Shown one piece after another: positions 16,334 to 24,298 of a DNA stretch of 38,915 nucleotides (the stretch's first letter is position 1; each line of letters starts with the position of its first letter). Source of the stretch: Treponema sp. GTDB lineage: Bacteria; Spirochaetota; Spirochaetia; Treponematales; Treponemataceae. The notes beneath the pieces are model-generated. The model did not search any database, was not told the origin of the DNA, and was given only the letters and a program-made list of their open reading frames with translations. Position numbers and translations under genes: made by a program. The stretch covers positions 1 through 38,915 of the forward strand of contig JAFYWB010000059.1 of the NCBI GenBank assembly GCA_017549025.1. Reading direction: 5' to 3'.

Positions 16334-16394
16334 TATACAGTTACTGGTAGCAGTCAACAAAGTTGAAAGAATAGTTGTATTTTTTTATACAGTT
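16334..16394. promoter_or_regulatory. Repeated TATACAGTT motifs, possible enhancer sites
   Basis: TATACAGTT occurs at 16334-16342 and 16386-16394, 52 bp apart (about five helical turns), and again at 15976-15984. The copy at 16386 has an imperfect partner, TTGTAT at 16375-16380, giving a dyad. They lie about 130-190 bp upstream of the predicted sigma-54 start, where enhancer-binding proteins usually bind. The rest of 15985-16498 is very AT-rich and shows no gene. Confidence 0.4.
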
Positions 16395-16398
16395 AGTG

Positions 16399-16428
16399 TT
16401 GTCAAAAAAATTATAATAAAATTATACT
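16399..16428 (+). promoter_or_regulatory. Possible sigma-70 promoter upstream of the sigma factor gene
   Basis: TTGTCA (16399-16404), an 18-bp spacer, then TATACT (16423-16428). The surrounding AT-richness makes chance matches easy. It could give a basal transcript with a leader of about 110 nt. Confidence 0.35.
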
Positions 16429-16498
16429 ATTACTTATTTATAATGAATACAAAAAGTTAGCTATGTATTCTATAATTTTTTTATTTAAAATAAAAAGG

Positions 16499-16515
16499 TT
16501 GGCACAGTTCTTGCT
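16499..16515 (+). promoter_or_regulatory. Sigma-54 (RpoN) promoter for the alternative sigma factor gene
   Basis: TTGGCAC at 16499-16505 and TTGCT at 16511-16515. The invariant GG (16501-16502) and GC (16513-16514) are separated by exactly 10 bp. Against the consensus YTGGCACG-N4-TTGCW only one base differs (A for G). The predicted start at about 16526 leaves a 21-nt leader containing GGAGG (16535-16539) 7 bp before the TTG start. No comparable sigma-70 -10 sits at the right distance. Confidence 0.75.
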
Positions 16516-16546
16516 TTAAAGATTTATTAAAGCCGGAGGTGGAAAA

Positions 16547-17368
16547 TTGTTACAGAAAGGTGCCTTTGAACAGTATGTCTCTGAAATTAGCCGCTACAAG
16601 CTGCTGAGTCAGGAGCAGGAAATTCTTCTTGCCCAGAAGATTCAAAAGGGGGATAGGGTAGCCCGACAAAGCTTGACCAACGCCAATCTGCGGTTGGTGG
16701 TGAATATTGCAGAAAAATATGCCCATGAGGAGCAGCTTTTACTGGACTTGATTCAGGAGGGGAATGTGGGCCTTATGATGGCTGTAGATAAATTTTCCCC
16801 ACGCTTTAACACCCGTTTTTCCACCTACGCCTATCCTTGGATTACCCAGTACATCCTTCGATACATGCAATGCAAGCTTCCTGCAATCTATCTGCCGTTA
16901 CGGAAGGAGGAGGAGATGCGGCGAATAAAAACTGCCCAGCGGGAGCTTGAGTCTCTGCGGGGGCGTCAGCCATCTTTGGCAGAGGTTGCCCTGTATCTTG
17001 ATATAAGCGAGGCAGCCGTACGAGAAACCCTGTCCTACAATTTTGCCTGCTCCAGCCTCCACTGGGAGCTTACCAAAGATGGTAGCCTTACCTGTGAGGA
17101 TATGCTGGTGGACGAGCGTTCCTCCATGGAACAAACAGGCTTCCGCAATCTGGTGGCTGCCGACGTGCGACGAATGGTGGATAGCCTTCCCAAGGCAGAG
17201 CGACAGGTAATCTACTATCGGTTTAATCTTGATCAAGAAGCCGCAACGCCACGGAGCCTGCGTCAGATTGGTGGTAGAATTGGCTGCTCCCCAGAAACAG
17301 TACGAAAGCTGGAGCTCCGGGCATTGCAGTACCTGCGGAAGGTGGCCTTGGAAACCATGTCTGTGTAA
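16547..17368 (+). CDS. Alternative sigma-70-family RNA polymerase sigma factor (RpoS/RpoH-like)
   Basis: Directs RNA polymerase to a specific promoter set. The 273 residues lack the long region 1.1 of a housekeeping RpoD, so it is an alternative factor. Region 1.2/2.1 is at about 15-60 (LLSQEQEILLAQKI, NLRLVVNIA). Region 2.3-2.4 is at about 65-105 (LIQEGNVGLMMAVDKFSP, FSTYAYPWITQYI). Region 3 is near 120-165, and region 4 with its helix-turn-helix is at about 220-268 (LPKAERQVIYYRF, IGCSPETVRKLE). The TTG start is supported by GGAGG 7 bp upstream. A sigma-54-type promoter sits directly in front and the lipocalin gene follows. Exact subfamily and regulon cannot be assigned from the sequence. 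Confidence 0.9.
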   Translation: MLQKGAFEQYVSEISRYKLLSQEQEILLAQKIQKGDRVARQSLTNANLRLVVNIAEKYAHEEQLLLDLIQEGNVGLMMAVDKFSPRFNTRFSTYAYPWITQYILRYMQCKLPAIYLPLRKEEEMRRIKTAQRELESLRGRQPSLAEVALYLDISEAAVRETLSYNFACSSLHWELTKDGSLTCEDMLVDERSSMEQTGFRNLVAADVRRMVDSLPKAERQVIYYRFNLDQEAATPRSLRQIGGRIGCSPETVRKLELRALQYLRKVALETMSV

Positions 17369-17441
17369 TTTAAATCCGCTATAAATTCAACCGTTGTCTT
17401 CATAATAATTTTTTTGATTCAGCTGCTTCCTCTATACTTTT

Positions 17442-17470
17442 TTGTGGCAGGAGTACTGCAGGTATATAAC
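17442..17470 (+). promoter_or_regulatory. Second GG-N10-GC (sigma-54-like) element, overlapping a sigma-70 candidate
   Basis: TGGCAGG (17445-17451) and TGCA (17457-17460) place GG (17446-17447) and GC (17458-17459) exactly 10 bp apart, with two further mismatches to the sigma-54 consensus. The same bases also fit a sigma-70 promoter: TTGTGG (17442-17447), 17 bp, TATAAC (17465-17470). Either would serve the lipocalin gene with a 5' leader of about 40 nt. Confidence 0.45.
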
Positions 17471-17515
17471 ATCCTGGGTATAGCTTGCCCAAACTATGAG
17501 ACAGAGGTGTGTGCT

Positions 17516-18067
17516 ATGGACAAGAATAAAGTTTTTCTTTTGCTGGGAATCCTAGTCCTGTTGGTAGTGGGCCTAGGTTTTGTTGGTTGCAGATCCATTC
17601 CTAAAAATATGGAGCCAGTGGGTAATTTTGACCTGCAGCGGTATCTGGGAACATGGTACGAGATAGCCCGCTTTGACTTTACCTTTGAGCGGAACCTAAG
17701 TCAGGTTACGGCAGAATATTCCATGAACAAGGATGGGTCGGTGAAGGTGGTGAACCGAGGCTTTAACTATGCCAAGAACGACTGGCAAGAGGCAGTGGGG
17801 CGAGGTCGCTTTAGAGGAAGTCCTACGGTGGGTGCTTTGGAGGTGTCCTTCTTTGGGCCCTTTTACGGTGGCTACAACATCATCGCCCTAGATGAGAATT
17901 ATCAGTATGCCTTGGTAGTCGGCAAGGACTTAAACTACCTGTGGATTTTAAGTCGAACCACCACCATGCCCTCGGACATTCTCACCGAATATCTGATTCT
18001 GGCGGAATCTTTGGGCTTTGACATCGATAACCTGGTGTGGACTCTCCATTCCAAGGAGGCTTCCTGA
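17516..18067 (+). CDS. Lipocalin family lipoprotein (Blc-like)
   Basis: Bacterial lipocalin, probably anchored to an envelope membrane and binding a lipid or other hydrophobic ligand. The 183 residues begin with a signal peptide, with Cys25 in GLGFVGC as the likely lipidation site (relaxed spirochaetal lipobox). The lipocalin signature GTWYEIARFDFTFE lies near 44-57. The barrel continues with SFFGPFYGGYNIIALD and YLWILSRT, as in Blc. The ATG at 17516 (with gagg upstream) places the signal peptide correctly; earlier in-frame starts would add an untypical leader. Blc of E. coli is a stationary-phase/RpoS-controlled gene, so its place right after an alternative sigma factor is suggestive. Confidence 0.9.
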   Translation: MDKNKVFLLLGILVLLVVGLGFVGCRSIPKNMEPVGNFDLQRYLGTWYEIARFDFTFERNLSQVTAEYSMNKDGSVKVVNRGFNYAKNDWQEAVGRGRFRGSPTVGALEVSFFGPFYGGYNIIALDENYQYALVVGKDLNYLWILSRTTTMPSDILTEYLILAESLGFDIDNLVWTLHSKEAS

Positions 18068-18129
18068 TTGAGCCTTGGAGCAGAAATTGGGGTGGGGGAC
18101 TTCCTTTTTGTTTCTGAATAAGATGTTAG

Positions 18130-18167
18130 GCTGAATCAGGACTACTGTGGGACTGGTTCAGCTTTTT
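18130..18167 (+). terminator. Intrinsic terminator after the lipocalin gene
   Basis: gctgaatcag (18130-18139) pairs with ctggttcagc (18153-18162), 10 bp with one G-U, followed by TTTTT. Confidence 0.82.
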
Positions 18168-18217
18168 AGTGTTACTTCAAAAATTAAAAATTATTTATTT
18201 TTCCATATCATCCCTGC

Positions 18218-18246
18218 TTGTATCAAAAGTATCAGAATGATATACT
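18218..18246 (+). promoter_or_regulatory. Sigma-70 promoter for argG
   Basis: TTGTAT (18218-18223), a 17-bp spacer, then TATACT (18241-18246). The leader is about 30 nt and carries GAGG before the ATG. Confidence 0.6.
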
Positions 18247-18281
18247 GAAGCAGTTTTTTTCATGGATAAAGAGGTCTTGAT

Positions 18282-19547
18282 ATGAGCAAAGGAAAGGTTA
18301 TTCTTGCATACTCTGGTGGACTTGACACTACGGTAATTATTCCGTGGCTTAAGGAAAATTATGACTACGAAGTTATCGCTGTTTGTATTGACGTAGGTCA
18401 GGGTGATGACTGGAAGACAATTAAGCAGCGTGCCTTGGACACTGGTGCTGCCGCCTGTTATGTTGTGGATGCCCGCGAGGAGTACATTACTGAGTACATT
18501 TGGCCTGCAGTAAAGGCAAATGCGGTTTATGAGGATAGATACCTTTTGGGAACCTCCACCGCCCGTCCCCTGATCGGAAAGATTTTGGTAGAATATGCCC
18601 GTCAGGAAAATGCTGTAGCTATCTGTCACGGTGCTACAGGAAAGGGAAACGACCAGGTTCGTTTTGAGTTGGCAATCAAGGCCTTTGCCCCAGACCTGCA
18701 GGTAATTGCTGCATGGCGTGATCCCAAGTGGAACATGGATAGCCGCGAGGCTGAAATCAAGTTCTTGGAGGACAGAGGAATCCCTGTTCCCATGAAGAAG
18801 GATCAGTCCTACAGCCGTGACGAGAACATCTGGCACCTGTCCCACGAAGGATTGGAGCTGGAGCAGACCCAGAACGAGCCTAACTACAAACACATGTTGC
18901 AGCTGACCACCGTGCCAGAGGAAGCACCTGAGGCTGGTGAGTATGTCACCATCGATTTTGAGGCTGGAATTCCTGTGGCAGTAAATGGCCAGAAAATGGG
19001 AGCCTTGGAGCTGATGCTTGAATTGAACAAGATTGGTGGACGCAATGGTGTTGGTTTGGTAGACATTTGCGAAAACCGCTTCGTTGGAATGAAGAGCCGT
19101 GGTGTTTACGAGACTCCTGGTGGAGCAATCCTGTATTTTGCCCACCAGATGCTGGATCATCTGTGTCTGGATCGTGATACCTACCACTACAAGCAGCTGG
19201 TTTCCCACCGCATGAGCGAGCTGATTTACGATGGAAAGTGGTTCACTACATTGATGGATTCTCTCATGGCCTTTGTAGACAAGACTCAGGAAACGGTAAC
19301 TGGTTGGGTAAAGCTCAAGCTGTACAAGGGCTCCATCCGTGGTGCTGGTTCCTATTCACCCTACAGCTTGTATAATGAAAGCATTGCTTCCTTTACCACT
19401 GGTGAGCTGTACAACCATCAGGATGCCCAGGGCTTTATCACCTTGGTGGGCTTGCCCTTGAAGGTACGAGCTATGATGGAGCAGCAGATAGGAAAGGGAC
19501 AGGCTGTTCTTGACAGTGCCTCTTTCAAGAAGCGTCCTACTGAGTAA
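18282..19547 (+). CDS. argG: Argininosuccinate synthase
   Basis: Joins citrulline and aspartate with ATP to make argininosuccinate in arginine synthesis (cytoplasm). The 421 residues begin MSKGKVILAYSGGLDTTV, where the PP-loop ATP-binding motif SGGLDTT is at 11-17. GATGKGNDQVRFE, the citrulline/aspartate-site signature, follows at about 119-131. The C-terminal multimerisation domain has SPYSLYNE and the usual end. It is slightly longer than the common length of about 400. It has its own promoter and terminator, so it is likely monocistronic. No argH or other arg gene is in the window. Confidence 0.97.
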   Translation: MSKGKVILAYSGGLDTTVIIPWLKENYDYEVIAVCIDVGQGDDWKTIKQRALDTGAAACYVVDAREEYITEYIWPAVKANAVYEDRYLLGTSTARPLIGKILVEYARQENAVAICHGATGKGNDQVRFELAIKAFAPDLQVIAAWRDPKWNMDSREAEIKFLEDRGIPVPMKKDQSYSRDENIWHLSHEGLELEQTQNEPNYKHMLQLTTVPEEAPEAGEYVTIDFEAGIPVAVNGQKMGALELMLELNKIGGRNGVGLVDICENRFVGMKSRGVYETPGGAILYFAHQMLDHLCLDRDTYHYKQLVSHRMSELIYDGKWFTTLMDSLMAFVDKTQETVTGWVKLKLYKGSIRGAGSYSPYSLYNESIASFTTGELYNHQDAQGFITLVGLPLKVRAMMEQQIGKGQAVLDSASFKKRPTE

Positions 19548-19605
19548 TTTTTTTAAGGGCTTCTGCCACCTACAGGTTGGCAGTGTTCTCGAGGAGCGAT
19601 CCTCT

Positions 19606-19640
19606 GGGGATTCTAGGAGCCTAGAATCCCCTTAATTTTT
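19606..19640 (+). terminator. Intrinsic terminator after argG (last of three tandem hairpins)
   Basis: Perfect 12-bp inverted repeat (ggggattctagg 19606-19617, cctagaatcccc 19620-19631), then ttaattttt. Two smaller hairpins precede it: tgccacc with ggttggca (bulged, about 19564-19582), and gagga-gcga-tcctc (19591-19604). Confidence 0.82.
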
Positions 19641-19695
19641 ATATTTTGACGGGATTAGAAGAAAGTCTTTATCCCCTCAGCATTGAGAGGTTTTT

Positions 19696-22209
19696 ATGTT
19701 GACCCTAAAATTTGGCGGCACCTCCATGGGAAGTGCTCGAAGAATCCTTGATTCAACGGACATTATGATTTCCCGCTCGGAGACAGACCGCATTAGTGTT
19801 GTTGTTTCTGCAGTGGCAGGTGTTTCCAACAAGTTGCAGGATAGTATTGACGGTTGTATGGCAGGTTCTCCAGCAGAGGGCTTTGTGGATGAGGTGCGTC
19901 GGATTCATAACGATATTTGTGTGGAAATTTCCGCACGGTTGCCCGCCTTCAATCCCCAGAATGTAATGCAGCGTCTTGAACCCCTCCTTGCTGAGTACAA
20001 GCGTTTGCTGGAGGCTGTATCTGCCTTTGGTGAGTGCCCTGATTCCGTTCACTGTAGAATTATGGGAAGTGGTGAGCTTTTGTGTGTTCCCATTGTGGAG
20101 TCTGTTCTGTTGGCCAAGGGGCAGAAGGTGGAGCTACTGGATTCCAGAAACTTTATCTTTACTACTGGCAACCAGAAGGAGGGTGATTTGGATTATGGCC
20201 GAACCACCCAGTCCTTTGCTCCCTATCGTGACGGTGAATCTCATCGTTCCACAAGAATTCTGCTGTTTCCTGGCTTTATCTGTTCTTGGCGTGCTAAGTT
20301 CCAGGATACAAAGTCTGTGCCTGGCTTGCTGGGACGCAACGGTTCCGATTTTTCTGCCGCCATTGTGGGAGCTTCTCTGGGAGCAAAGAAGGTGGAGTTC
20401 TGGACTGATGTGGACGGCATCTACACCGCTGATCCCCGCATTGTTCCCGATGCAATTCTGGTAAAGGATATGACCTACGAGGAGGCCATGGAGCTTTCCT
20501 TCTTTGGTTCCAAGGTATTGCATCCCAAGACATTGGCTCCCTTGGCTTCCAAGGGAATCGAAGCATGGAGTTTGAACAGCCATAATCCTTCTGCTCGTGG
20601 TACACGGATTGCTCAAGGACCCTTCCCATCTGCAGCTGCTGTGGGGCCAGTGCGGGGCATTTCCTGCCTCAAGAACACCGCCATGGTAAGCGTGTCTGGT
20701 TCCAGCATGAAGGGGAGAAGCGGTATGGCTGCCCGAATCTTTGCGGCAGTAAGCCGTGGTGGCGTTTCCATTCTCTTAATTACCCAGTCCAGCTCTGAGT
20801 ACACCATTTCATTCTGTGTGCGCCAATCTCAGGCCCACTTGGTAATGGACATTCTTTCCGCTGAATTCGAGCTGGAGCTGCGGGAACGACTTTTGAACGT
20901 TATCGAGGTGAAGGAAGAGTGTGCCATCGTTTCTATCGTTGGAGATGGCATGAAGGAAAAGCGTGGCGTTGCCGGCACCTTCTTTAATTCCTTGGCTTCT
21001 CAGGACATCAATATTCTGGCTATTGCTCAGGGCTCTTCCGAGCGTTCTATCAGCGTAGTAATTTCTGGCAAGGACGGAGACACTGCAGTACGCATTGCTC
21101 ACCGCTTCTTCTTTAACACTGCCCAGACTATCGAGGTGTTTGCCTTTGGTGCCGGAACTATCGGTGGCTGCCTGTTGGACCAGATTTACGAGCAGCAGAA
21201 GGAATTGCTTTCTCAAAGAATCGATATTCGTGTTATGGCCATTGCTACCATGGACAAGATGCTGGTGGCTTCCACCGACATTGATTCTCCCGGCCTTGAT
21301 TTAAGTGACTGGAGAAACCAGGTGGCAGCCAATGGTCAGCCCACTTCTTTGGATACTATTTTGGAATATGTGCGGCAGACAAAGCCCTTGAATCCTGTGT
21401 TTGTAGACTGTACTGCCAGCTACGATTTGCCTGAGCGGTACATCGACATTCTGGAAGCTGGAATGCACATTGCCACACCAAACAAGCGGGCTAACTCCAT
21501 GACCATGGACTATTACAACAAGCTGCGTCGCACCGCCAACAGAATGCGTCGCCTCTTCTTGTACGAGACAAACGTAGGTGCTGGCTTGCCCATTATCGAT
21601 ACCTTGCAGAACCTGTTTGCCAGTGGCGATAAACTGAAGGGCTTTAATGGAATCATGTCTGGTTCCCTGTCCTACATCTTTGGTCGCTTGGACGAGGGGG
21701 CAAGCTTTAGTCAGGCTGTGCTGGAGGCACGGGAAAAGCGATTTACTGAACCTGACCCACGAGATGACTTAGGCGGGCTTGATGTGGCTCGCAAGGCTCT
21801 TATTATTGCCCGTGAAGCTGGCATTGCAGTTGAAATGGAAGATATTACCATCCACAAGGTGTTCCCTGCTGACTTTGACGATTCTGGCTCTGTTGACCAG
21901 TTCTTGGCAAACCTGCCCAAGGTGGACCAGTATTTTAGTCAGCTGATGGCTCGCCTTAAGACTGAAGGAAAGGTGCTTCGTATGGCCGCTTCTATCAAGG
22001 ACGGCAAGTGTAGCGTAGGCATGATGGAGGTAGATTCTGAGCATCCTCTATACACCGTAAAGGGTGGAGAGAATGCCTTTGTGTTCCATACTCAGCGATA
22101 TAATCCCATTCCCTTGTCAATCATGGGCTATGGAGCAGGTGCTGGGGTAACGGCTGCTGGTGTTTTTGCGGACATTCTACGTACCGTATCCTGGAACCCA
22201 GAAATGTAA
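19696..22209 (+). CDS. thrA: Bifunctional aspartokinase / homoserine dehydrogenase
   Basis: Catalyses the first and third steps from aspartate to homoserine (threonine and methionine branch). Of 837 residues, the aspartokinase domain starts at once with LKFGGTS (Lys5-Ser10) and includes FTTGNQKEGDLDY-type and FWTDVDGIYTADPR stretches. Two regulatory ACT domains lie at about 320-460. The homoserine dehydrogenase Rossmann motif GAGTIGG is at 485-491, the substrate motif TPNKRAN follows, and the catalytic Lys700 is in GLDVARK. Length and layout match enterobacterial ThrA; allosteric inhibition by threonine is expected from the family. A short leader follows the argG terminator; no attenuator peptide is obvious. 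Confidence 0.95.
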   Translation: MLTLKFGGTSMGSARRILDSTDIMISRSETDRISVVVSAVAGVSNKLQDSIDGCMAGSPAEGFVDEVRRIHNDICVEISARLPAFNPQNVMQRLEPLLAEYKRLLEAVSAFGECPDSVHCRIMGSGELLCVPIVESVLLAKGQKVELLDSRNFIFTTGNQKEGDLDYGRTTQSFAPYRDGESHRSTRILLFPGFICSWRAKFQDTKSVPGLLGRNGSDFSAAIVGASLGAKKVEFWTDVDGIYTADPRIVPDAILVKDMTYEEAMELSFFGSKVLHPKTLAPLASKGIEAWSLNSHNPSARGTRIAQGPFPSAAAVGPVRGISCLKNTAMVSVSGSSMKGRSGMAARIFAAVSRGGVSILLITQSSSEYTISFCVRQSQAHLVMDILSAEFELELRERLLNVIEVKEECAIVSIVGDGMKEKRGVAGTFFNSLASQDINILAIAQGSSERSISVVISGKDGDTAVRIAHRFFFNTAQTIEVFAFGAGTIGGCLLDQIYEQQKELLSQRIDIRVMAIATMDKMLVASTDIDSPGLDLSDWRNQVAANGQPTSLDTILEYVRQTKPLNPVFVDCTASYDLPERYIDILEAGMHIATPNKRANSMTMDYYNKLRRTANRMRRLFLYETNVGAGLPIIDTLQNLFASGDKLKGFNGIMSGSLSYIFGRLDEGASFSQAVLEAREKRFTEPDPRDDLGGLDVARKALIIAREAGIAVEMEDITIHKVFPADFDDSGSVDQFLANLPKVDQYFSQLMARLKTEGKVLRMAASIKDGKCSVGMMEVDSEHPLYTVKGGENAFVFHTQRYNPIPLSIMGYGAGAGVTAAGVFADILRTVSWNPEM

Positions 22210-22216
22210 AATACAG

Positions 22217-22286
22217 AAAGACATCATCTTTCATGAAGCGTGATGTCTTTATGCCATGAAGGCCTCCCCGTGAAGGGGGGCTTTTT
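22217..22286 (+). terminator. Two tandem hairpins ending in an intrinsic terminator after thrA
   Basis: First stem: aaagacatca (22217-22226) with tgatgtcttt (22241-22250). Second, GC-rich stem: gcctcccc (22262-22269) with ggggggc (22275-22281), followed by TTTTT (22282-22286). Confidence 0.8.
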
Positions 22287-22315
22287 ATGATAGTGCTACT
22301 AAAGGAGGAAGATAA

Positions 22316-24298
22316 ATGGTTATCGTTTTACAAAAGGGAATTCCTGAAAAGGAAAAGCAGGACTTAAAAAGTTTTTTGATTCGGAATAACTTCAAGGTAA
22401 ATGAAATTACTGGAGAGGAAGATACAATTTTTGGTGCCGTGGGAAAGCTTTCCATTGACCCACGGGAGGTGGAGATTCTCCCTGGTGTTGAGCGGGTAAT
22501 TCCCATTTCCAAGCCCTATAAGATGGCCAGCCGTGAATACAAGAAGGAAAACACGGTGGTGGAGGTTAAGAACAACCGTGGTCAGATTGTTCGCATTGGT
22601 GGAAACAAGGTGCTTTCCATTGCCGGCCCCTGTGCTGTAGAAAGCCTAGAGCAGATGATGGGTGTTGCAGCCCGTGTTTCTGCCGCTGGAGCTGCAATGC
22701 TCCGTGGTGGAGCCTTTAAACCACGAACCAGCCCCTATGCCTTCCAGGGCTTGGGAGAGGAAGGTGTGAAGATTCTCCGCCAGGCTGGTGATGCCTACGG
22801 CTTACCCATTGTTACCGAAATTGTTTCTGCAGACCATATTCCTCTGATGAAGGATTATGTTGACGTGTACCAGATTGGTGCCCGCAATATGCAGAATTTT
22901 GAGCTTTTGAAGAAGGTTGGTGCCTTAGGTAAGCCTGTTATTCTGAAGCGTGGTCTTTCTGCCACTATTGAGGAATGGCTTATGGCTGCTGAATACCTGT
23001 TGTCTTCTGGAACCGACGATGTAATTTTGTGTGAGCGGGGAATCCGTACCTACGAAAAGGCCACCAGAAATACCTTGGATATTTCCGCTGTGCCAGTGCT
23101 CCGCTCCTTGACCCACCTGCCCATCATCATTGACCCCAGCCATGCCGTAGGATTGCGTGACAAGGTGCCCCCTATGGGGCTTGCTGCCATTGCAGCTGGT
23201 GCTGACGGAATCATCGTAGAGGTTCATTGTCAGCCAGAAAAGGCTGTTTCTGATGCAGCCCAGACCATGTATCCTGAGCAGTTTGAAAAGCTCATGCGTG
23301 ACATTGATGTGCTGGCTCCTGTAGTAGGCAAGGAAGTAACTCGTATTCATCCTGTGGTAACAAAGAATGTAACCGCTGTTGGTGAGGGAAAGACAGATAA
23401 TGGCAAGGTAAGCTGTGCTTATTCTGGAGACCACGGAGCCTACGCTGAGCAGGCAATCAACTTGTATTTTGATGAGGTTGAATCTGTAGGCATGGATTCC
23501 TTCCGGGATGTATTCCAGGCAGTGGCAGAAGGACGAGTGGACTACGGAATGATTCCCTTGGAGAATAGCTTGGCCGGTTCTGTCTACGATAACTACGACA
23601 ACCTGTTCCGCTTTGACGACGTAAGTATTTGCGGGGCTTATACCTTGCGTATTGAACATGCTCTGCTGGGAGTAAAGGGTGCTACCTTGGATTCTATCAA
23701 GAAGGTACATTCTCATCCCCATGGATTCCCTCAGTGCAAGGATTTCTTAGACAAATATCCTCAGTGGACCCATGTGGATGCTGCATCTACCGCCACTGCC
23801 GCTGAATTGGTGGCCAAGGAAGGCTCTGTGGAAAATGGTGCCATTGCCTCTACCGTTGCTGCTGACTACTACAACCTTCAGGTACTGGCTACTGGAATCG
23901 AGCTGAATCCCCGAAACTACACCCGCTTTGTGGTGATTACCGCCAAGGACAGTGCTGGACAGCTGGCTGCTGTTGAAGAAGCCTACACAAGAGCTTGTTG
24001 CGGTTCAACTTGTTGTGCCGCTGCCACCAACGATATTGCCAAGGCTTCCTTAGTGTTCATTGCAAAGAATAAAAGTGGTGCCTTGTATGAGTGCCTCGGT
24101 GTATTCCACGAAAAGAACTTGAACATGACCCGCTTGGAGTCCCGTCCCATTATGGGTGAGCCTTGGCGATACATGTTCTATGCAGACCTACAACTGCCAG
24201 AAGAAGGTCAGACTGTGCTAGAGGAAGCCATTGCTGCCTTAAAAGCAAAGGCTGATGAGGTTCGTTTACTGGGTGTATACAAGGAAAGGAGTGTTTGA
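22316..24298 (+). CDS. Fused DAHP synthase (type I-beta) - prephenate dehydratase
   Basis: One polypeptide of 660 residues with two activities from opposite ends of phenylalanine synthesis. Residues 1-70 form the small ferredoxin-like N-terminal domain. Residues 71-345 are a type I-beta DAHP synthase with GPCAVES (metal-ligand Cys106), KPRTSPYAFQG, GARNMQN and DPSHAVG. After a short linker, residues 363-555 are prephenate dehydratase, with AYSGDHGAYAEQA from 368, PLENSLAGSV, and the TRF motif at 536-538. A linker with Cys561-Cys562-x3-Cys566-Cys567 precedes a C-terminal ACT domain (about 574-655) with ESRP at 608-611, the usual Phe-binding motif. AAGGAGG precedes the ATG and the stop overlaps ilvN as TGATG. 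No internal stop or frameshift is seen. Confidence 0.92.
   Translation: MVIVLQKGIPEKEKQDLKSFLIRNNFKVNEITGEEDTIFGAVGKLSIDPREVEILPGVERVIPISKPYKMASREYKKENTVVEVKNNRGQIVRIGGNKVLSIAGPCAVESLEQMMGVAARVSAAGAAMLRGGAFKPRTSPYAFQGLGEEGVKILRQAGDAYGLPIVTEIVSADHIPLMKDYVDVYQIGARNMQNFELLKKVGALGKPVILKRGLSATIEEWLMAAEYLLSSGTDDVILCERGIRTYEKATRNTLDISAVPVLRSLTHLPIIIDPSHAVGLRDKVPPMGLAAIAAGADGIIVEVHCQPEKAVSDAAQTMYPEQFEKLMRDIDVLAPVVGKEVTRIHPVVTKNVTAVGEGKTDNGKVSCAYSGDHGAYAEQAINLYFDEVESVGMDSFRDVFQAVAEGRVDYGMIPLENSLAGSVYDNYDNLFRFDDVSICGAYTLRIEHALLGVKGATLDSIKKVHSHPHGFPQCKDFLDKYPQWTHVDAASTATAAELVAKEGSVENGAIASTVAADYYNLQVLATGIELNPRNYTRFVVITAKDSAGQLAAVEEAYTRACCGSTCCAAATNDIAKASLVFIAKNKSGALYECLGVFHEKNLNMTRLESRPIMGEPWRYMFYADLQLPEEGQTVLEEAIAALKAKADEVRLLGVYKERSV

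Noticed and set aside
18195-19208. Long open frame (337 codons) on the minus strand across argG
   Set aside because: It lies inside the strongly supported argG gene, has no ribosome binding site or recognisable domain, and its composition mirrors the complement of argG codons.
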